From assembly GCA_948567375.1 (NCBI GenBank), contig OX419758.1, positions 29,269,001 through 29,333,000 on the forward strand: DNA of 64,000 nucleotides. Direction: 5' to 3'. The notes below the pieces were generated by a model, which was not told where the DNA came from, did no database searches, and worked only from the letters and a program-made list of their open reading frames with translations. A program made the position numbers and the translations under genes. The stretch comes from Lunularia cruciata. Taxonomy: Eukaryota; Streptophyta; Marchantiopsida; Lunulariales; Lunulariaceae. Shown here piece after piece: positions 1 to 12,995 of the stretch (its first letter is position 1; each line of letters opens with the position of its first letter).

Positions 1-215
1 GTTCAAATCTCATGTATGAGCAAAGGCTTGAGGGGCGATACATAATAAAATGAAGTACTAAGGGTAAGACTGACTAAATTACCCTCATAGACACCTCCAG
101 GACATATCGTTCCCCATTGAAGATCTAAGTTTCAAGTTGCAGTTCATTACCACCACTGTACACACGATATTTTAACCACACACGAGTACATCTCCACGTT
201 TTGTCCGAAGTATAC
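1..215 (-). other. Start of intron 1 of the methyltransferase gene (inferred)
   Basis: Read on the minus strand, the conserved protein segment of the neighbouring exon is followed at 216/215 by AACAG|GTATAC, a good plant splice-donor match. Beyond it the frame continues only as unrelated residues to a stop at 125. I infer that the rest of the gene, including the S-adenosylmethionine-binding methyltransferase core, lies left of the window. The exact donor is not proven; a GGTATATGG a little upstream is a weaker alternative. Confidence 0.5.
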
Positions 216-1024
216 CTGTTCTCATTTGAATCTGTGTTAATTTGCAGATTTCCACGCCATATACCATCCCTGGAATCTGGCCATTTCAGCTGAATTCTGT
301 ATTCTTTCGGAGGGGCTATAAGGCACTGCTTTCTTTCGGACACTTCGCAGTGCCGCTCGAATTCCAGACCGTCGGTGTAGCCTGCTTCCAAATTAGCTGT
401 TACATTGTAACATGGAACGTAGTCCTCCATCCCAGCAGAACATGCCCCGACTTCCTTTGGTTTCAAAGATCCGAGCCCCAAAATCCCACCGTGATACAGG
501 TCTCTCCATACCAATAGCTGGGCCCGACGATAATTGTGTGCTGGGAAAACTACTCTGGGGTAGGGTCTCGCAGTTCCTGTGACTGTAATCAGCACAAAAG
601 CACCGATGACACACAGAAGGAAAAGCGGAAGAAATGGAAGTGTAAAGGTCTTCCTGTTGCAACTCAATACGGAGCAGAATCTAGAGCCAAATGACTGCTG
701 ACGAGGAGACCCTGACAAAGCTCCTGTAGCATTTGTGACCGAAGAACCTGTGCCCCCAACTTCCAGGGATTTCCCCGACCTCAGCCCATTGTCAGTTGAT
801 TTGCTCCCATATTTATGTGAAGATGAAGAAAAAGAGTAGTCTTGGCAAGCTTGTTTGATCCATAACCGAACAGAGTGCGGAAAGCAGGCGGTGAGGTGGT
901 CCCAAACAGAGCGACTTCTAGCTCTTTCACTTGCTTCTGCTTCTCTGGCTTTGGTAGGAGACCGTGGTTCCTGTACTCGTACTCTCTCCGGAGTAGATAG
1001 GCCCCTAAATTGCGCTTTAGACAT
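216..1024 (-). CDS. QUASIMODO-like / PMT-family probable methyltransferase, first coding exon (partial)
   Basis: This is the N-terminal part of a type II Golgi membrane protein of the plant PMT family (DUF248-type, QUASIMODO2-like), thought to methylate pectic homogalacturonan. A basic and Ser-rich cytoplasmic tail is followed by one hydrophobic segment (about residues 127-149 from the chosen start, TFTLPFLPLFLLCVIGAF). Then comes the family signature: MEDYVPCYNVTANL, FERHCE, CLIAPPKEY and LKWPDSRDGIW. The catalytic domain is not in the window. Several in-frame ATGs exist (1141, 1111, 1102, 1024). I chose 1024 because it has A at -3 and opens a long basic tail; 1141 has a poor context. The tail is longer than I recall for most family members. 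The closest subgroup seems to be PMT4/PMT5 (QUL) because of the YVPCYN and RHCEV wording. Family call is firm; subgroup is tentative. Confidence 0.85.
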
Positions 1025-2450
1025 CTTGTCATTCAGCTCCCGCGCACATCCGCTTTCCTGTTCGCTCAAAGGAGAACAATAAGCGACATGCAATTCGGCG
1101 GGCATAACGGTCATAGAGAGGCAGCCCCTCAGCCATTGCATCAACTATTAAAGAAGCTCAGCAGCCGCAAATGGCTATGAAATATCCACTGTCAGCTTAT
1201 CGGAGATCAGTAAAAGAGAAGTCCAAATCTACAACTCTCGTTCCTTAGTAGTAGCACCTAAATGAACAAAAACAAATAAAACTTGCGTCCGGGTCCTTGA
1301 CAGCGGATGCAGAAACCCTGATGGTCATACTCTTTCAGGTCTAATAAGGAAGGTCCATATTCCTTCCAATGCGGATTAGGTGATTCGTAATGCGAGGACG
1401 GGACCTTCGCATTTCTCTCACGGGGAGAAACTTCAATTCCATGCGGGATTGCGGGACATAAAACTGGAATTGTCAGGCAGGAGTTCTCCTGCCTGATAAA
1501 TAGCAGCAATGAGAGACAGCGATAGCATTCAACACGCTCTTCGCACGTCGAACCTAGCTACTTACAATAAAAGGACCATAGACTTCACATCCAAGAGAGC
1601 TGTGGAGAAGAGATGGACGACAGCGTCCAAATACCATTGCTAATCCACCCCCGGACACTCCACAACATTTAAGTACAGATACACGCTGAAGTTCAACCCA
1701 CCGGGAACTACAGCTAGGCAACATTCATACGATCCTGAGGCCAAAGACAGTCCACTCAAACCTGCTACAATCTCCCATACAAACGGGATGCAAATGAAAT
1801 TCCAGAGGAAACAAATAAATCGCAATAAAAGTCCGCCAGCGGAGCTAATGTTACGAACCTACGCGCGGGAGAAGGAGGAGATGGTCATTCACGTCCCTCC
1901 GCTCTTCAAGCTGAAACCGAGGTCCGGACGCACACATAATCGGACCACCATCTCAACCCGGTCGACGAAGACACAAACTTCGACAAATTCCTCGCTCCTT
2001 GGCTTGTTTTACGGCACGCACGGGCCGTCTACTTCTACCCTCGCACTGGTTCGTTCCGCCTCACATTTCCGGTCTCTCGAGATGGTATAAGGCCATCGTA
2101 TTGCCGCGGGAGGTGGCCATCGCCATTGCTCTGGCGCACTCCTTGTCAATGCCCCTCTCCGCTCCCTCCTTTACTCCCTTCCGCCCCGCTCCTTCGCTCG
2201 TAGCCAAGCCATGTCAAGCAGGACCTGGGGAGCAAGTGAGCATGCGAGTGAGCCCTTGAGGTTGCAAGCAGATGAGCAGGTTCGCAGCTGCGAGAGGCAA
2301 TCAGGGAGTGAGCAACTGAGAACTACGACTGAGAAAGGCTACCGTCAATTCGCGGGTCCCACTTCAGTCGCCGGCCTGCATAACCCTAAGATCCAGTGTG
2401 TGCCCGCTCACCATCCGTATATTACCGGTAACTAAACCCCGACTCCACCC
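1025..2450 (-). promoter_or_regulatory. 5' leader and promoter region of the methyltransferase gene
   Basis: This stretch lies immediately upstream of the start codon of the minus-strand gene. It is richer in G, C and CpG than the rest of the window, especially about 1850-2420. It has no retrotransposon similarity and no recognisable coding sequence. I see no convincing TATA box, so the transcription start cannot be placed. The role as promoter is inferred from position only. Confidence 0.4.
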
Positions 2451-5400
2451 AACCCCACGGTAGAAAGGGCAAAACCATTGAATAGAACCTAGAACCGCGC
2501 AAACCCATGCGAACTCGTGATCTCTGAATCTCTGCATCCACTGTCGTATACCCTACTGCAGTCAACTGTGCTCTGTCTTCCAAGATCTCGGGCGGCGTGC
2601 AGGCGGAGATGTTCCCGTGAGCATGGCAACGTTCCGGTTAAACGTTATACGCTACTCCGAGCGGTATACGTTGTTTTCGTGTAAATTCACCTTGTTAGCT
2701 GTCAAGAGGACTAACAGAGACGCCGGTGATACTAAAATTTGCCGATAAAATTTCTATTACCTGCCGGACCTCTCGAGCACTACGATAGTCGGTACGGGAA
2801 ACGTGAGGTCATTTCTCAGTTAGCCAGATTTCACATTTCCCCACAACTCGCTGAGTTGATCGATCTACGTATTGATGAATATCCGAGTGGACCGCTGCAC
2901 CAGGAAATCTCCGGACCCGTGAAGCGGTACGGTGAGTCACATAAGTACAGAACGGCCATGGTCAAAACTGTTGAGTGCACTACATTGTCGCTGCGCACCA
3001 GCGTTTCTACAGCGGGATGGTAAAGTGGATAGTCTGGCGACAGCTAAGTTTTAACTTTCACTCGTCCGAATCTATTTTTCCGTTGGCCAGGACCAAGCCC
3101 AGAGCATGTGATTATCCACTGCTTATACAGAATGATGAAACTGCGCCATTATTAGCTGGAGTTGACTTGCGATGTTGGATTAGTCAATTTCCAATCCTTC
3201 ACGAGAAGCTTCCCATTTACTGGATCTTGTCTTGGAAAGGAAGGGAGGGTCGGGGACAAGGGGAGGGGAAAGGAAGGGGAGAGCGAAAATTTCATGATTT
3301 CGTCGGAAATTCTATCATGGACAGTTATTTGGATCGATCTTGAATTGGTATTAAAGGTAAAGGAAAAAAATAAAATTGAGAGGCGACCGCGTTGGCAAAA
3401 GGAAGGATGGGAAGGACACATCAGGCCGCACAAGGGAGAGACAAAAAAAGGTAACATGGGGCTAGGTCCCAATAGAGTCTATATGAGAAATCTGCCCTAT
3501 CGCACCAAGATATCGAGCTATGCAAGACGTACGGTCTACACACAACTGGAGCACCCGAAGAAAAGTTACCTAATGTGATTACTCTCCTATGGATTGCACC
3601 AGGCCCTGCCCTCTGTAGAGCAATGGACACCCGCTGTCTAAAATATGCTACAAAGTACGAGAGTGAGAGTGGTACCCCTGACGCCTAACATGATAAGCTC
3701 TCGCGCACTCCCGGACAAATGTATCAAATGCCGTGTCCATAGCTCCATATAACTCCAAGGCTAGAGGAACAAAGAAGTGACCTCGTTGCATGCCTCTATA
3801 CTTGGAGACCTTGCGACCTGCTGCTACACTCGCCGGCCATCCCGGGGATGGGTAATCACTCCCTCCGAAACTGTATCCCACGTAGTGTCCGTAACTACGA
3901 CATCCGCTATTGTCACCTGATCATCTCGGACCAAGTATAAGTCTACCCTGACACATGTCATCAAAGCATACAAACGCTTCCTCCAAACCAAGTATCCACT
4001 CTCTCTTGCCATAGCAAAAACTATGTCTCCAATGATATTAACAGTAAAGGACAGAAATGTGCCCTTTATGTTTAATAATAACCCGGCAAATATATCCACA
4101 GCATAAAGAAGAATTTAGCAGACTAATCTGTAACGCAGCACTTTTAGCCACAATAGCAAGTTCCTTTCATCCAAGAACGGGCGACTGGAAAAGAGCGTAG
4201 TCAAGGACGAAGTTACTACTGATCCCACGTCACTACTGTACAGTAGAAGGATGGGCTGAGCGGAGAGAGAGGGTGTGGAGGGCAGTATGTGAAGACTCGA
4301 ACACACTCCAATCGCAGCTAACGAATTTGGCCACAAATGAAGTACCGTGTTGGTTCCGCTTGCGCTGCGACATCAAAGGGAAAGATATCGGGGATCCTTG
4401 AATATGCTTCCTCATTGATTTATTGCTTTCTTTGATAAGCTCTTAACAGAAAGTGAAAGGGCGACGGCGCAGAAAACACGAAGGATGGGAAGACCCATAA
4501 CAGAACAAGCAGTAACTACAGTGCGATTGCTCGTACAACATTGTTCTCATGAACTTAGATTTTGTTCATGGTCATCAGCTGTTTTCGAACTACGTACTGC
4601 TGTCAAGTGACAAGTTACATGGAAAGAACCCAAGGTTAGGTGCTCCCAAAGTATCTACGAATCCAAGGGTATTCAAATGTGAAAGCATATAAATACTCGA
4701 GCAAACCAAGACCAAATGCATATTCTCGTCCGCGCCTTGAACCTCTAAGTCTCACTTTATCCCAATATGATCTGAGTAGATCTTCCCTCCGTCTCCTATC
4801 CATGTTACAAAATCATGTTGTTTCTTTTTGTCTATGTTATAGCGGCACAATTGTGTGAGTACTGCCCTGTAGCTGGACGATAGGCTTAGATGCAACGCAT
4901 TTCAGTGACTTGTCACATACCTCTGAAGAAGGACCGACAATATTCGTGCACGTCATCCTTTTCCAAACTCTTTTACAACGAGAAAACTGGCCACTTTCTT
5001 ACGAGAAACAGGAAAAGAAAGAAGAAACACGACCACTGCCGGAACACATTTCTCTTGTCTAGTGACCCTCCTGGATTGGAAAGTGTTGGTCATCAATTTT
5101 GACTTTATCTCTATTCAACATCTGTAGAAAAGGTCCTTATGCATACAAAATCAATCAACAAAGCTAGTAAAACTTGTTAACACTTCTAGAAAATCTTGAT
5201 TTCATTCACGTAAGTTGCAGTATTTACCTTATTGAATACAGATTGAAATATATTTTGTTATTCAACCGATACAATGAGTGAAAGGTCTACATGTTTATTG
5301 CCGATTACATTCACCCACATTCTCCATGGGTTTGTCTTTCCTTCACAAAAGCAGATGGTTCCGCGGAATGACACTGTAGAGTGCTCGTCCTCTAGAGGAT

Positions 5401-5830
5401 GAGAGGCATCCCTTTCCCTCGGCTACGACACAACGATCCCGTTATAATTGGTGGTGGTTGGTTCTCATGAAGGTGGTGGATTTGGTGTGTGCTCTCCAGC
5501 TTCTCGTGCCACCTGGTTGCTTCTCGCATGACCCATATCGGGGATGGTAGGGAACCCGGGCCGTAATCGGACGGTCGATATCGACCCGATGTGAAGATCA
5601 TCTCGATATGGTATGGATGTCTATCCAGATATGGACGCTCGGGATATATCCATGAGCTGTGAACAAAACTTCGTCAAAAGCGGAAAAGAACTGGACGGTC
5701 GCGATCCCGTGCAGATGAAAGACGAACAAACACAGTTTCTCGGTTTGATGGTTGAGCACATGGGTTTGGTGCGTTAGGGGATGACAGTTTCCGAAGAACA
5801 CGAGACAGACGGGGATTCATATGCTTAGGT
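2451..5830. other. Intergenic DNA, no gene recognised
   Basis: No open frame here resembles a known protein, and I see no tRNA or rRNA. Visible features are a homopurine run at about 3239-3290 (GGA/GGGA-rich) and a perfect 14-bp palindrome GGTCGATATCGACC at 5573-5586. The sequence is not repeated elsewhere in the window as far as I can see. Base composition shifts to AT-rich at about 5.83 kb, which I take as the border of the transposon-rich part. Confidence 0.5.
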
Positions 5831-8800
5831 GCAGTAAGTTATTGTCACATCCAGGTTTTCCATGTCAATATTCTTCCCCACGACCAAGAGTAATGTCTCA
5901 TACGTCGGAGGGTTTCAATAGTATGAATGAGGGAACCTTACCCCCTAGTTGTAGGGATATGCGTGAAAATTGTCATGGGACCCATAAAAGAAAATTGCCA
6001 AGAACTAAATATCACCCATAAAAACATAGGGGCAATGAATTTTGTGTATAAGGTTGGGGTGGTTTCAATTATAGAGGTGAAGGGGTAGGAATATAGGAAG
6101 GATATTGGTTGAAATACCGACATGCAAGCAAAATAGAGTTATGAGAATGGGGCATCAAGGACATCCACATCATATCCACTTAAGATTTTCCTTCTCATAA
6201 TCTCCATTTTTCCCGTATGGATACATCTAAAGTGAGATAATTGAATTGATTTTGATAACACCTCAAATTCAAATTTTGGGAGTGAGCACCATTTGAGAGT
6301 TAAACATTAAGCGATGCACACCATCTCCATTTTGGATTAGGCAGTGTGATTGTAATTTGTGAAACTGCACTAGTAGAGATCATGGAAGACATTCATTCAC
6401 ACTCTTTGAAATCTGCTCACTGTTCTCATGTAGATCCTTGCATCAATCCTAATCTCATTTCAAGTCTTTGTTTATCTCCAAAAGGTAGCATATCCAAGAT
6501 CTGCTCAAGAAAATAGGTATGTCTTCCTATGCTCCTTCCTATGCTTCTGCCAAGAGCAAATTGAAATTAGAAGATGAAAGGTTTTGTTTGATATCACATA
6601 CATAAAGGTAGATTCTAGATTATTTAGAAGCTCAAGAGTATTTTGCACAACTCTAGGGGGAAATTTCAAGAAACTAGTTCAAAAGAACATAGCTTTTAGT
6701 TACATGACAACTTATTTGGTACATCATGGAAAAGGGTTTCCTGAGTCTATGACAAGAGATAAATTATACAAGAAGCGTGCATGCTATATAAAATCATACT
6801 AGGATGCTTAAGATTGGAAGGACAAGCGCATCGGTGAAAATTTTACAGAGAAGGAATTAAAAAGGGCATGGAGAACCATAAATGATAAGTTAAATCATCT
6901 TTGTAACCATTTTCGGAATGGATATGATATTTGGAGGCAAAGCCAACATTGCTCTATTGGCACTTATAAGTATGGGAATTGGCAATGACATGAAGGAATG
7001 GGGCAACATGACGAGGATGTTGCACTCAAAGAGGAGGAAGTTGACACTCTAGGGTCAAGAACCACTCAAGCATTTTCTTATACATTTTTGGAGCTGGATT
7101 CAATTCCTTTATTTGTCCCTTGTATTCAAAGGTTAGAAAATGAGAACACCCGTGGACTTGGAGATGGAGTTGTATAAATTTTCATTGTGTGAAAGCAACC
7201 AACTAGGAGATTCAAGACAAAGATAAAGATGTGGAGCATGAGGATGAAGGTATGAAGAACAAGAAAGAGGAGCATGAAGATGAATGTGAGAAGAACAAGG
7301 AAGAGGAACGTGAAGATGAAGGTCAAGAGAGGAAGAAACTCACCCACAATTTGAAGCCTAGACCATCCCTTGCGTCTATTTTGCAAAACTTGGGAACACA
7401 TACCAAATTAAAGAGCGATTCTCTAAAAGCTAAAGAGAGGTGCAAGTTAGCAAAAATTGATGCTCAAGAATTAGCTAAGAAAGAGAGGTTTTGAGTCAAG
7501 GTGGAAGTTGAAAATTTCAAATTCAAAGTAAAAGTTCTTTGCATGTAGAGAACATTAGATGCAAAGTAGAGAAGGTTCTATTTAAGGAATAAACTTCCAA
7601 GGCTAAGAAGTTACATTCCATGATTCTAGAATTAACACACATATAAAAGAGCTTTGAGGAAAGTAAAAGCATCATGACAATGTTGTGTGATATGGATTCA
7701 CCTTATCATAGTAGAAGTAATAACCCAAAATTCCATATGCTTGATTTCAATAATCATTACAATGATAGTGATAATAATAACTTTGAATTGTGTTGATAAT
7801 ATTAAAATGGATGCTTTTTCTTTTCAACTTCAAATTTCCCTCTCACACTTATAATTTCATTTGGGTGTCTCATTTTATATATGTCATATGCACACATATT
7901 TGCTACAAACAACTATATGTGCTCTTGGTTTACTATATGAGCTTGTATGCACTTCTAACAAATAGTATGCACTCCACCATATTTAGTATGCGCTTGTATA
8001 TGCAGGTGTATGCTAGAATGCACTTGCTTGCATTAACTTCCACTTTGCAACATTTCTATCCCATGATGAGTGCTTGTATTTGTTTGCACTCATTTATGGT
8101 CCTTGCAATTATCTTGTAGAATTCATGGGTAAAAACTCAGATTCAAAAGAAAAACTCAAAAGAAGATAGAGATTAATGAGCATATACACATATGAGCAAG
8201 AAGAAAAGACTTTATACATTCTATTGAATCTACTATACATTTGTATGCTTCCATACAAAGAAATAATATAGATGTTACAAATAGTGGAGTGATATGTACA
8301 CAATAAGTAAAATGATATAATGGGAATGAAACATACAATATAATAATCATTAAATATACAAAGTAGATGTATGATGAAGTCTAAGTATGGTGTGATTGGA
8401 AATCTAGTGCATCCTCTAAGTGTCTATATAGGCATTGGTAGAGAAAAAAGGAGCTTTATGTCCACATCCATCTCCTCTTCATGAGCTATAGAGGGAGTTT
8501 TTGAAAACATTCCACTAAAAGCTCATATAGATCTCCATTATAATCCCTAAGTTTGCCTAATGTCCACTCCTCCTCTCAAAAAATAATAACAAGGTGGGTT
8601 TTGGCTATAAATCTACCTAGTAGAGCCACCAAGAGGTCCAATTTGCGTGATCTGTGTGGCAACCTAGGTGTATCAAGTGGAGTAAATCATGCGGATGTAT
8701 AAGACATTGAGGATGGTTCCTACAATATCGAAGTATGTCACTATCAACTATAAATATACCTATGATGGATAGCCTTAGTGATGTAAAATGCTATAAGGTC

Positions 8801-8837
8801 TAACCATAAAATCTCTATACTCATCAATGAACTTATT
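5831..8837. other. AT-rich degenerate DNA, probably decayed retroelement
   Basis: This stretch has no intact gene. It contains a short acidic/lysine-rich frame at 7231-7494 (separate entry), long AT-rich parts, and at 7900-8080 many TATGCAC/TGCACTT-like words. It sits just left of repeat F1. It may be the interior of an old element, as the DNA right of repeat F2 also holds a charged coiled-coil frame, but I could not align the two. Confidence 0.35.
7231..7494 (+). pseudogene. Acidic/Lys-rich repeat-containing ORF fragment, unknown
   Basis: An 87-codon frame is made of a 12-residue unit repeated about three times (EHEDEG-MKNKKE, EHEDEC-EKNKEE, EREDEG). It is followed by a lysine-rich stretch ending in KAKERCKLAKIDAQELAKK, which would form a charged helix. 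At DNA level the repeat is about 36 bp. Weak coding-looking fragments lie upstream (6584-6802). I do not recognise a family. It may be low-complexity DNA with an accidental frame, or the tail of a retroelement-specific ORF. Confidence 0.3.
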
Positions 8838-11026
8838 TGTGCACCTTTTTGTGTTAATTGTTTTTATTTGTTTATTAATTTGAACTTTGTTTGTACGGAA
8901 GCACTAGCCTATTTTACAATTTTGGTAGGAACACCTATAGATATAAGATTCTTTGGTGTTGTAACTCTAGCTAGCAACCCAAATGAAACGGCTTGGATCA
9001 AAGGAACATCTAAAGGAAGAATGTAGATTACTGACTCAAGACCAAAGGGTGCTCAAAGGCAAATGGTTTGGGGGAGGACTTTGGCCCAAGGATCTCCATA
9101 CAAAATGACCTTTGGCCCAAACCAACAATCAAAACTTAGCCAAATGAGTTCATTCTAGTTGGAATTCTTTTTAAACCCAACACATAGCAAGCATTGTACA
9201 CCAATTCAAATGCACCGCCAACCAATTCAAGGACAATCGTTCCAATTCAAGAAGAATGGTTTGCATTCTAAGGAATATTGTTGGCATTTGGCCTAATGCC
9301 TACATGAGAACTTGGACCATTGAGGAAATGGATGATCTGCATGTGCAAGCAATACTCTACATTGTGTGAGTGACAAGGAAGAAGGATGACCCAATCTCTT
9401 TCTAGTTGAAGAATGATAGAAGACTTTGCATATAAAACCAAGTGTAGAATATCCATTTCCACTTTTTGAATTATAGGTGATCATTGAAGTGTAGCTTGAC
9501 CTCAAATTTGATCATTTATTGTTGTAGTTTTATAGTTTTCAAAGTAAAACCAACCTTTGTTTTCATTTCATAACACTTGATAGAATGGTTTTTGTTCAAA
9601 AACCCATGAGCAAGACCCCCAAAAGCCACCTTCCAAAACCCAACAATGAATTCTTGGGTGTATATTGTAGGAGAGAATTGATTTAAAGCAAACATATGTG
9701 TTTCTTGCTTTGGGATTGTAATGTGTTAGATTTTGAAATCATCCATGAGATGATGATTAGAAAGGAGCAAAATAGTAGGGATATGAGAGGAAAAACTATG
9801 AGCTAGATAGAGGAGCATTGGAAGAATATCTTAGGTCTATATGCATGCCAATTAGGAGGAATGACAATTGATACAAGTTATGTGATCAAGAGCTAACCTA
9901 GGAGATTAATGTGCTACAAATGGCACAAAGTAGTATAGCGGCATATTCATCCCCCAATTCACAATCATCTGCCTTGTTTGTTGGTGAAAGCACTTTGCTT
10001 GGTTCACCTTTTCTCCTGCAAACATCTTGTGGAAGAATACCACCTATTGCTTTGTGACGTATGTGGTGTGCTCGGGTTTAAACGTTTCTATCATAGCCTT
10101 GACAATAATTTACCTCATTGGATCCCTATATGCATCCACCTTGTATCCATTATTGGTGCAAGGAGCGCTGAAGGAACTTCTCACCTTTGTGGTTTCCTCC
10201 AAAGAATCACCCTTTTGATAGAAGGTGACACCAGCCGTATCTCTAGCTTCCTTTCCCAAGACTAACTCCAATCCAACTTTATCCATAGAGCCAGATTTCC
10301 TCCATTTCACTCCTTCTTGAGACCATCCTCACAATTACTACCAACTATTTCTGCCATAACCCTAGAAAAATTAAGTTCTAGTTCTAGTTCTAGGCCAAAA
10401 ATGTGATCTGAAGTCTACTCAAGACTTTGATCCTTGCCACTACTTCCAATCTATGAATTGTAGGATTCCTCATTATGAGTGAAGGACTCTTCTTGCCACT
10501 CTTTGTTTGCATTTTGTGTTTTCTAACTCTTGATCTTTGAAAAATCAAACGCTTGCTTGGCCTTGTGATTCTAACTACTAAGAGGAACATGATATCTTCT
10601 TGAAATTTTGGAAATTCCTCAATGAAGTCTTAACCTTATAGCATTACAATGTGCAGTCATTCTTCAATCAATCTTCACTTGACACTCACACCTTTTGCAT
10701 GTGTTCCTCCTATCACTCTCAAATTTATCCCACTTACAAATTGGCCATTTTCTTGATTGTACCTTCTTGATTGGTTAGCCTAAAAAAAAGTTGTTACAAT
10801 TTCTTTGCATTGGGTTGATCATTCCAAGGCAAAGTGTCCTTCCCTTGGATATACCACCCTTCAAGTCCAATCCAAGTTCTACTTCCTTTAACCCAAAGTC
10901 AACTTCTTTGGGTATGAACCTAACACATGATTCTTCTCTTCCCTTCACCATTTGGCTTCAATTTAGCTTCAACTATACACTTCTTCTTTAAACCTCATCA
11001 AAAACAGAAAAATGTGAGTACCACAT
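8838..11026. repeat. Repeat F1, probable long LTR (2.2 kb)
   Basis: It starts TGTGCACC and ends GTACCACA (TG...CA). Long parts match repeat F2 at 59191-61716 in the same orientation: both begin with GTGCAC followed by TTTTTGTGTTAATT, share the ACCAAAGGGTGCTC / GGGAGGACTTTGGCC block, and end with an oligo-A stretch and TACCACAT. Immediately to the right, a purine-rich tract on the minus strand (GAGGGAGGAAG, about 11028-11040) would fit a polypurine tract, making this the 3' LTR of a minus-strand element. No coding potential was found inside. Family unknown. Confidence 0.5.
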
Positions 11027-11048
11027 ACTTCCTCCCTCAAATATAAGC

Positions 11049-11726
11049 TATGAGCCGGCTTGTTCCTCATTTAGGATGAACCTTTGATGGCTATCATGGA
11101 CTAAGAAGGCAAGGAACCCCAACTCCAACATACTCCTCCAAGGCTAACACTCCAAGACTAAAACCATTACTCATTAGAGAACTCAATGAGAGAGAGATAG
11201 TTGTAAATGAAAAGATGATGAATACCTTCTCATACTTAGTTTATATACTTATAACATAGTTACACACCAAAGTTACTAATTATTGGAGTAACTCAAGTTA
11301 CTAGGCTAAAAGTCAAATTAAGTCAAAAACCTAAAGGAATATCTATACTCATGGGAATATTCTCCTAAGCATGTGGTCTTATCTTGACCCAACCACTAAG
11401 TCAAGGATTTCCTCACATGGGCTATCCTTGGACTAAACAAGAATTTGAAACAAAAAGGATTATGGGCTCAAGAGTTCTCAACTCTCTCCTCAAAGCCAAA
11501 CATCTAGAAATAATACCAAGTCAACATATTAGTATCCAAAATAGTGATGCTCATCTTTTCCTCTTCTTCCAAAGAAAGGTCTCCTATATCTTAACTATGA
11601 CTAACTTCAGATAATCATGACTAATGTAGAACCATCCTTTATCTCTATATAAATAATATCTCTCAAGTACTTATAATAGCAAACTAAATATCAAAATAAC
11701 ACATACATGCATAAATGGGTGTTACA
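11049..11726 (-). repeat. A3 left (3') LTR
   Basis: It reads as the reverse complement of the A1 LTR with many substitutions, from TATGAGCCGG (expected TGTGAGCCGG) to GGGTGTTACA, followed by the element's 3' untranslated part. The W-box-like GTCAA/AGTCAA words and the GTTACT/AGTTACT repeats of the family U3 are recognisable. Confidence 0.8.
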
Positions 11727-11784
11727 TTTACCCTTGGACTAAGATTCCACTTTGTCCTCAAAGTGAAATTCTCTCTACCTTCTA

Positions 11785-12605
11785 TGATACATCTTCAACT
11801 TATCATGGTTAATCCCATCAAAGTGTCTTCCTCCCAACTCCTTGAGATCATAGGTGTAATTTCCTTACACCTTCTCCACTATGAATAGTACTTAGGCAAA
11901 AACTTCTTTTGCACTCTCTTGAAAAGAAAATGAAATCAAACAACATTACCCAATCACCTTCTTTAAAAGGCTCCACCTTCTTCTTGCCTTGCCTCTTATC
12001 ATAGCTCTTCTTTTGTTTCCTTTGGGCTTGCTCCACTCAAACCATAGCAACTGCTCTTGCCTCTTCCAATACCATGAGTTGATCCTTCTTTGACTTCTCT
12101 ACATCACCACCTTGTGTTTTTTTCAATCTCCTATGAATGCTTTGGAAGGTAGGAAGATCAAAGTGAATATGCAAGGTAGACTCAATACCATATACCAATT
12201 GAAATGGAGAATATCTGGTGGAAGTCGTTATGGTTGTCCTATACTCCTACAAAACTGTATGAATCCTCTTGTCCCAATGATGTTTAACCTCTTCCATTTT
12301 TGCATCTTTGGCCAACATCGTGCACAATGTCTGATCGGTTCTCTCTACCAAACCATTGGAATTTGGCTCATAAGATGTAGTTACTCTATGTGTGATAGAG
12401 AAATGTCATAGCATGGCTGTAGTGATGCTTCTTGCAAACTCTCCTCCTCTATCATAAACCAACTCCAAAGGGCACCCAAACCTAGTGATAATGCGTTCAT
12501 AAAGAAATCTCCCAATGGTCATCTTCATTCTTGTCCCTCGATGGTCTAGCCCCAACCCACTTAGTAAGATAATTAGTAATTATCACAATGTATTGAGGTC
12601 ATTTT
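11785..12605 (-). pseudogene. A3 integrase remnant (C-terminal half)
   Basis: Minus-strand fragments match the C-terminal integrase region of the A1 polyprotein: QAQRKQKKSYDKRQGKKKVEPFKEGDWV at 12036-11950 and, further right, the region around the catalytic glutamate and YGIES. Several stops and small indels break the frame. The frame stops abruptly at about 12.6 kb where the deletion joins it to the leader. It is non-functional. Confidence 0.75.
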
Positions 12606-12995
12606 CATTGAGCCATTTGGCCTAGACACCTTTCTATTCAGCACATATATTTCAGATTTGGTTTGAGAACCAACCCCATCACTTAAAAAGTCATAACTTC
12701 TTGTGCAAGAACAATATCTCTCTAATTCTTGGGCCAAAAGGTAGAATGCTATTTATTTAATTCTCTTGGAAAGTTTCAAAGCAATCCAATTGAGAATAAA
12801 GAAAGGGAAAACTCTAAACAAAATTCCAGAGAGCATGCAGTTTCAACACCAATTTACCCTATCAACTTTCAAACATTCTAGCTTAGTGTGTACTAGCTCT
12901 AAAAATAATTTTAAATGTGCTAACTAGAAAATAACCAAAGCTATCATGTGTATGAATTTTAAATCCAGATCTAAAAATTGAGATTTTGCCCAAAA

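Noticed and set aside
125-215. C-terminal 30 residues of the methyltransferase frame as real coding sequence
   Set aside because: Resemblance to the family stops before 216, where a good splice donor occurs; the rest is more likely intron read through to the first stop.
3239-3290. Polypurine tract of an element at 3.2 kb
   Set aside because: No LTR-like repeat follows or precedes it; a purine-rich run alone is not enough.
7790-8119. 109-codon hydrophobic frame as a membrane protein
   Set aside because: AT-rich sequence with repeated TATGCAC words gives hydrophobic codons by chance; no family resemblance.
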